The notes under the pieces are model-generated. The model searched no databases. It was not told where the DNA came from and saw only the letters and a list, made by a program, of their open reading frames with translations. Below are positions 62,101 to 64,000 of a DNA stretch of 64,000 nt, piece by piece. The stretch's first letter is position 1. Each line of letters starts with the position of its first letter. Both the position numbers and the translations under genes were made by a program. The DNA lies in assembly GCA_029582265.1 (NCBI GenBank), contig CM055833.1:28074288-28138287 (forward strand). The letters run 5' to 3'. This stretch comes from Zoroaster sp. YZ-2022. Taxonomy: Eukaryota; Echinodermata; Asteroidea; Forcipulatida; Zoroasteridae.

Positions 62101-63590
62101 AATTTCGGTAAGTTTTTACGATTTTCTTGTCCAACTTTCATGGTAAAATTCTAATATAAAGGGTAGTCTACGGATGTAGTCACTTCTAGTGTCGATAAAT
62201 TGATACTACACATCGTGGTTATCTTAATTGGTCAGTCGATGCCAACTGTAACTTGGCGCAAAAACAGTGCAACTTGCGCAAATGACCCGATGGCAAATAA
62301 AAATTAAAAAATCACCGCTATCGGCGATTTGACACGCTGAATCAGGGTGTCACGCATGCTGAATCAGGGTGTCACGCACGGGTGGATTTTGGTATTCAAT
62401 GTGATTTTTTTTGTTATAAAAGGGGGACATGCTATATAGACATTTTACAAGGATACATTGCAGGCAAATTCGGTTACAACTTTTCAAATCAAACTGGATC
62501 TTAAAAATGACCAAATATTTAAATCAACAAAAATTCGTAACTTTGCATAGGGTTAACCTATCATGACCATTGACCGGTCCTACTAATTGCCGACCCCTGC
62601 CGACATCTACCGACAACTCTTAAAAACCTACCGACATCTCATTCCATATTCACTTAGAAGTTGTCCGTTTAAGCTTAGCATAGTAGTAATGTGTAGAGTC
62701 CTAGAAACCTTATAGTTGCTTGAACCGAATATAATTTTAATCACGAAATCTGATTTCGCGATGCAGCAGTATTGGCCGCCATGATAGTATTCAAGGAGAT
62801 TGCTTAGTTGTGACAACAGAGGGCGCTTTGCGGCCAATACTACTGCATCGCGAAAATCAGATTTCCGTGATTAAAATTACTTATTTCTCCGGGTTCAAGG
62901 AAGCAACTAGGGCCTATAAGGTTTCTAGGACTTCTATACACATGTACTACTATGCTAAGCTTAAACTGACAACTATAAGTGAATATGGAATGAGATGTCG
63001 GTAGGTTTTTAAGAGTTGTCGGTAGATGTCGGCAGGGGTCGGCAATTAATTAGTAGGACCCCCATTGACCCCTCATTTTCTTTCTAATTTTTTGCTCTAT
63101 CCAGTGATATGACATTTAAAAGCATTGAAGCAACTTCAAATTTTCATGAAACTGCCTACTACTGGTCACACCCCGCCCCCAATCCCCACCCATCCCCAAT
63201 CCCCACCCCACCATACCACACATTCCAAATCAAATGACCCTATCCACATTGATTTGAACAATGATTAAGAATAAGATGTTTTTAAACTAGACACAAAACA
63301 ATAAAAACATCGGTTATTCAGTAGTTTTCTATAAATTTAAGCCCCTTGGCTGTATTTCGCGTTTACACACCGGAAGTTGCATTATTCGGCAACTGGTTGC
63401 CGTATACAGCAACGTTGCCGTATTTGGAGTTTTCCCGGACAGTGTACTGCTAGTGCTACTGCTAGTGCTAGTGTTATACTGTTAAACTGTTGTTAGTGTT
63501 ATTGTTAACGTTAGAAAGAAGTAAGAGTAAGACTCACCTTGAAGTCGGTTTACTAACATTTTCTGCCGTATATGTATCGGTTGACGTCAT
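46972..63590 (-). CDS. JPT: Jupiter microtubule-associated homologue (JPT1/JPT2, HN1 family), complete, 3 coding exons
   Basis: JPT/Jupiter proteins are small, mostly disordered proteins; the fly member binds microtubules and vertebrate JPT2 has been reported to bind NAADP. Three coding exons (63590-63538, 52756-52593, 47168-46972) join to 414 nt with no break: 137 residues plus TGA. The start MTSTDTYTAENVSKPTS runs over the first junction into RVLAPPGGTSNIDFGGYG, matching the family's SRVLxPPGGxSNxxxG motif; the end is KRQPPGGKDSGIFSGGF, matching the second PPGGK motif. The human proteins are somewhat longer (about 150-190 residues) and carry a central MASNIFG block that I did not find, so a skipped exon in the 5.4-kb second intron is possible. 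The whole middle is Ser/Gly/Pro/Gln-rich and likely disordered. Intron 1 is 10.8 kb. Confidence 0.88.
47825..47979. repeat. Long palindrome, apex CTCGGCTTCGCCTCG
   Basis: GTTGAAAGATGGAA and GTTCCATTCAA pair with TTGAATGGAAC and TTCCATCTTTCAAC around the apex 47892-47906; looser pairing extends to AATGAATGTTT/AAAACATTCATT. Located in JPT intron 2. Confidence 0.9.
47985..49125. mobile_element. Inverted-repeat element interrupted by a TTAA element
   Basis: GTAGATCTTTGTCATTTGAT at about 48000 is matched inverted by ATCAAATGACAAGGATCTAC at about 49087, with TTATATAACA/TGTTATATAA outside. The TTAA element 48228-49058 sits inside. Confidence 0.75.
48228..49058 (+). mobile_element. TTAA-bounded CCCTAACC element, TTTTGTGTGATTGAGG-word family
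   Basis: TTAACCCTAACCACCCCACA ... GGGGGTTAGGGTTAA, 831 bp. The interior repeats ATTTTGTGTGATTGAGGAAG with variants about ten times. Confidence 0.85.
49391..50152 (-). mobile_element. GGTAATTACC-family element (inverted), interrupted
   Basis: AAAGGGATTGTACAGCATTG at the left and GATAATTACCAAAAGTGTAC at the right are the two ends; the CAGGCC element 49416-49831 is inserted between, with GTAAAA on each side. 49126-49390 is AT-rich. Confidence 0.75.
49416..49831. mobile_element. CAGGCC-ended element enclosing a 20-bp minisatellite
   Basis: CAGGCCAGGGATTTCATTCT ... TTCTAGGCCTG flanked by a perfect 6-bp duplication GTAAAA (49410-49415, 49832-49837). About 14 units of GGGCACCGAGGCCAAGACCA fill 49515-49800. 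Open frames across the array are by-products of its repeat. Confidence 0.85.
51740..51860 (+). repeat. Retroelement end with hammerhead-like motif (decayed)
   Basis: CTGAAGATGACCAGATCAAC then TGGTCAAAACGTC (51765-51797) fits the hammerhead layout CUGANGA-stem II-GAAA-C-GUC with GAAA changed to AAAA. TTTCACATGGTGTAACTG follows, as in the 8541 copy. The surrounding 50153-51739 shows no recognised gene or element. Confidence 0.45.
52209..52437 (+). mobile_element. TTAA element, GGTCAAAA-word family
   Basis: TTAATCCTCCTACTATAGCT ... GTCACAGAAGGGTTAA, 229 bp; an internally shortened copy of the 18900-19205 type, 155 bp beyond the donor side of JPT exon 2. Confidence 0.8.
52593..52756 (-). CDS. 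JPT: JPT exon 2 (first PPGG motif)
   Basis: 164 nt after TTTGTGTTTGTCTTCTAG and before GTATGA. It encodes R-VLAPPGGTSNIDFGGYGNSE, a Gln/Ser-rich middle, and NATPPQPIKPA. It carries the diagnostic N-terminal JPT motif. The frame stays open upstream into intron 1, but that extension lacks family resemblance. Confidence 0.92.
53282..53422. mobile_element. CAGGCC-ended miniature element, perfect 6-bp target duplication
   Basis: CAGGCCTGGAATTTCACAGA ... AAAATTCAAGGCCTG, 141 bp, flanked by AGCATC at 53276-53281 and 53423-53428. The best-preserved copy of the family; contains GTTCCCATAGACATTCTGAT, also in 49416-49831. Confidence 0.9.
53435..54488 (+). mobile_element. GGTCAAAA-word TTAA element split by nested insertions
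   Basis: The left piece 53435-53522 ends CGTTTTGACTGTT and the right piece restarts TGTTGACCCAAATGTGCACA at 54253; intact copies read straight through here. Between them lie a SINE (53522-53880), a CATTCAAA-word TTAA fragment (53891-54060) and AT-rich DNA. Confidence 0.8.
53522..53880 (-). repeat. tRNA-derived SINE, near full length
   Basis: On the minus strand: tRNA-like head with GGGTTCGAATCCCGGCC, a body with CTTGAGCAAGACACTTAACC, and a 3' part GCGCCTTGAGCACCACTTAG, GGTGGATACGTGCGCTATAT, then a TTA tract. Fragments are at 4770 and 12695. Confidence 0.8.
55326..55642. repeat. Inverted repeat in CpG-rich DNA
   Basis: ATCCCGGAAGCGTATTTGTT and ACACCGCAGCGACGGGTTTT (55326-55373) recur inverted at about 55590-55637. 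Between and around them CpG is frequent (GCGCGCGACG, CGCGCGCATGCG), unlike the rest of the window. Confidence 0.8.
56397..56842. mobile_element. TTAA-bounded element, CCCCTTGCGTACGG ends
   Basis: TTAACCCCTTGCGTACGG ... CTGTACGCAAGGCCAAGGGGTTAA, 446 bp. Same TTAA and C-rich edge rule as the other families, distinct termini. 55940-56396 includes an AAGATGGCTCC context at 56098 that may be a decayed promoter or first exon. Confidence 0.75.
58259..58782. mobile_element. TTAA-bounded element, AATCCTCC-word family
   Basis: TTAACCCTAACTCCCTAGCC ... AGGAGGGTTAGGGTTAA, 524 bp. The interior repeats TCAATCC(T/A)(C/T)CA(T/A)AATCCTCC about a dozen times. 56843-58258 carries no supported gene; two weak coding-like patches are discussed as a finding. 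Confidence 0.85.
58911..59125 (+). repeat. Duplicated AT-rich segment, about 120-bp period
   Basis: TAATTTACTAAATATTTATT, GATTGCAATCACA and CAAATTCAAAAGCAATATTT occur in the same order twice. Tandem duplication with small indels. Confidence 0.75.
59419..59739. mobile_element. TTAA-bounded element, CCTTTCAAAACC-word family
   Basis: TTAACCCTCCTATATACAGT ... AACCATAGGAGGGTTAA, 321 bp. The interior repeats CCTTTCAAAACC or GGTTTTGAAAGG about ten times. Confidence 0.85.
60482..61138. mobile_element. TTAA-bounded element, CATTCAAA-word family (long copy)
   Basis: TTAACCCTCCTACTGTTTGA ... AGAAGTAGGAGGGTTAA, 657 bp; ends match 44090-44464 almost exactly while the middle is longer, with about 20 ATTCAAA/TTTGAAT words. 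59740-60481 and 61139-62570 hold no recognised gene; a TAA microsatellite is at about 61547-61570. Confidence 0.85.
62576..63058. mobile_element. Foldback element with arms of about 220 bp
   Basis: GGTCCTACTAATTGCCGACC, CCTGCCGACATCTACCGACA and on to GCGATGCAGCAGTATTGGCC at 62759-62778 return inverted from 62831 to 63058. The spacer is only about 50 bp. Lies in JPT intron 1, about 480 bp from exon 1. Confidence 0.9.
63538..63590 (-). CDS. JPT: JPT exon 1 (start codon)
   Basis: ATG at 63590-63588 with A at -3 (CTAAGATGA), 53 coding nt ending TCAAG before GTGAGT. It encodes MTSTDTYTAENVSKPTS plus two bases of an Arg codon. The reading frame continues exactly into exon 2. Confidence 0.85.
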
Positions 63591-63840
63591 CTTAGCAATC
63601 GGTAGGTCAATTCCTAACCTTGTTGTTGTAAGAATAACTAACACTAGTAACACTAACAGATACAGTTTTCCTTCTTCGGTCAGTGGTCGTTGTCACAGCA
63701 AAGATCAAGATGGCACGTACACGTCAAGTTTTCAGATTCAGCCGTTTTCGTGTTCGACGTGACGAGAGCGCTCGATCGAGCGAGCTAGTCATGCCACAGC
63801 TAGCTAGCCACAGTAGTCAGCGCACCGCACCGTGGTGAAT
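63591..63840 (-). promoter_or_regulatory. JPT: Probable 5' UTR and promoter of JPT
   Basis: Immediately upstream (minus strand) of the JPT start codon lies CpG-containing, repeat-free DNA with palindromic GCTCGATCGAGC near 63772 and a YY1-like CAAGATGGC at about 63706. No TATA box was recognised. The extent is a guess; 63841-64000 shows nothing I can name. Confidence 0.4.
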
Positions 63841-64000
63841 GGTATTGCCTCTACGTGACATTAGGTACCTGGTCGATTTCATTATTTAGAGGTGGGTTTG
63901 AAGATAACACAAGTCAAAGCGTACGTCCTATTGGTTAATTTACTTAACTGTTGATATATTACACTATGTTATATGAGTAATTTTTGAGGATTGTTTTTGT

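Noticed and set aside
63706..63837. Small plus-strand frame MARTRQVFRF... opposite the JPT promoter
   Set aside because: No recognisable homology; the AAGATGGC context is better explained as a YY1-like promoter motif in CpG-rich DNA.

Overview
This is eukaryotic genomic DNA. It is AT-rich, with coding exons of about 70-200 bp (one 21-bp micro-exon candidate) separated by long introns carrying GT-AG boundaries, and it is densely packed with short non-autonomous mobile elements. The protein matches are metazoan. The repeat content (a tRNA-derived SINE ending in a TAA/TTA tract, a CCAATTTCATAGAGCTGTTAA-type element, TTAA-bounded miniature transposons) is of a kind I associate with marine deuterostomes, most likely an echinoderm such as a sea star. 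That placement is inference from memory and was not computed.

Two protein-coding genes can be supported, arranged tail to tail. (1) Plus strand, 2849-27584: the 3' part of a neurobeachin/LRBA-family gene. Seventeen exons join without a frame break into 752 residues ending in a natural stop: the end of the PH-like domain, the whole BEACH domain and the C-terminal WD40 repeats. The 5' part of the gene lies upstream of the window. A 21-nt in-frame micro-exon candidate sits before the last exon. (2) Minus strand, 63590-46972: a Jupiter (JPT1/JPT2, formerly HN1/HN1L) homologue. Three coding exons join in frame to 137 residues with a PPGG motif near each end. About 17-19 kb of gene-poor DNA lies between the two 3' ends.

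The rest is mostly repeats, many of them nested. The most striking class is a set of at least ten TTAA-bounded families whose ends read TTAA-CCCT...AGGG-TTAA or close variants (piggyBac-like ends). Each family's interior is built from its own short word repeated in both orientations. A second family (ends CAGGCC...GGCCTG) leaves 6-bp target duplications at all three well-preserved copies and has twice inserted into the same end of another repeat. At 33.2-37.6 kb there is a cluster of about 14 tRNA-like (box B) cassettes, six of them in the arms of a palindrome of about 2.3 kb. Long hairpins, two element-borne minisatellites (44-bp and 20-bp units) and hammerhead-like motifs complete the picture.

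Layout: 0-2.8 kb intron of the LRBA-like gene; 2.8-27.6 kb its exons and TE-filled introns; 27.6 to about 29.65 kb probable 3' UTR; 29.7-33.1 kb sparse; 33.1-37.6 kb tRNA-like and foldback cluster; 38-46.8 kb miniature transposons and a minisatellite; 46.97-63.6 kb Jupiter gene with repeat-filled introns; 63.6-63.85 kb its probable 5' UTR and promoter. Coordinates of old repeats are approximate; exon boundaries were read at base level.
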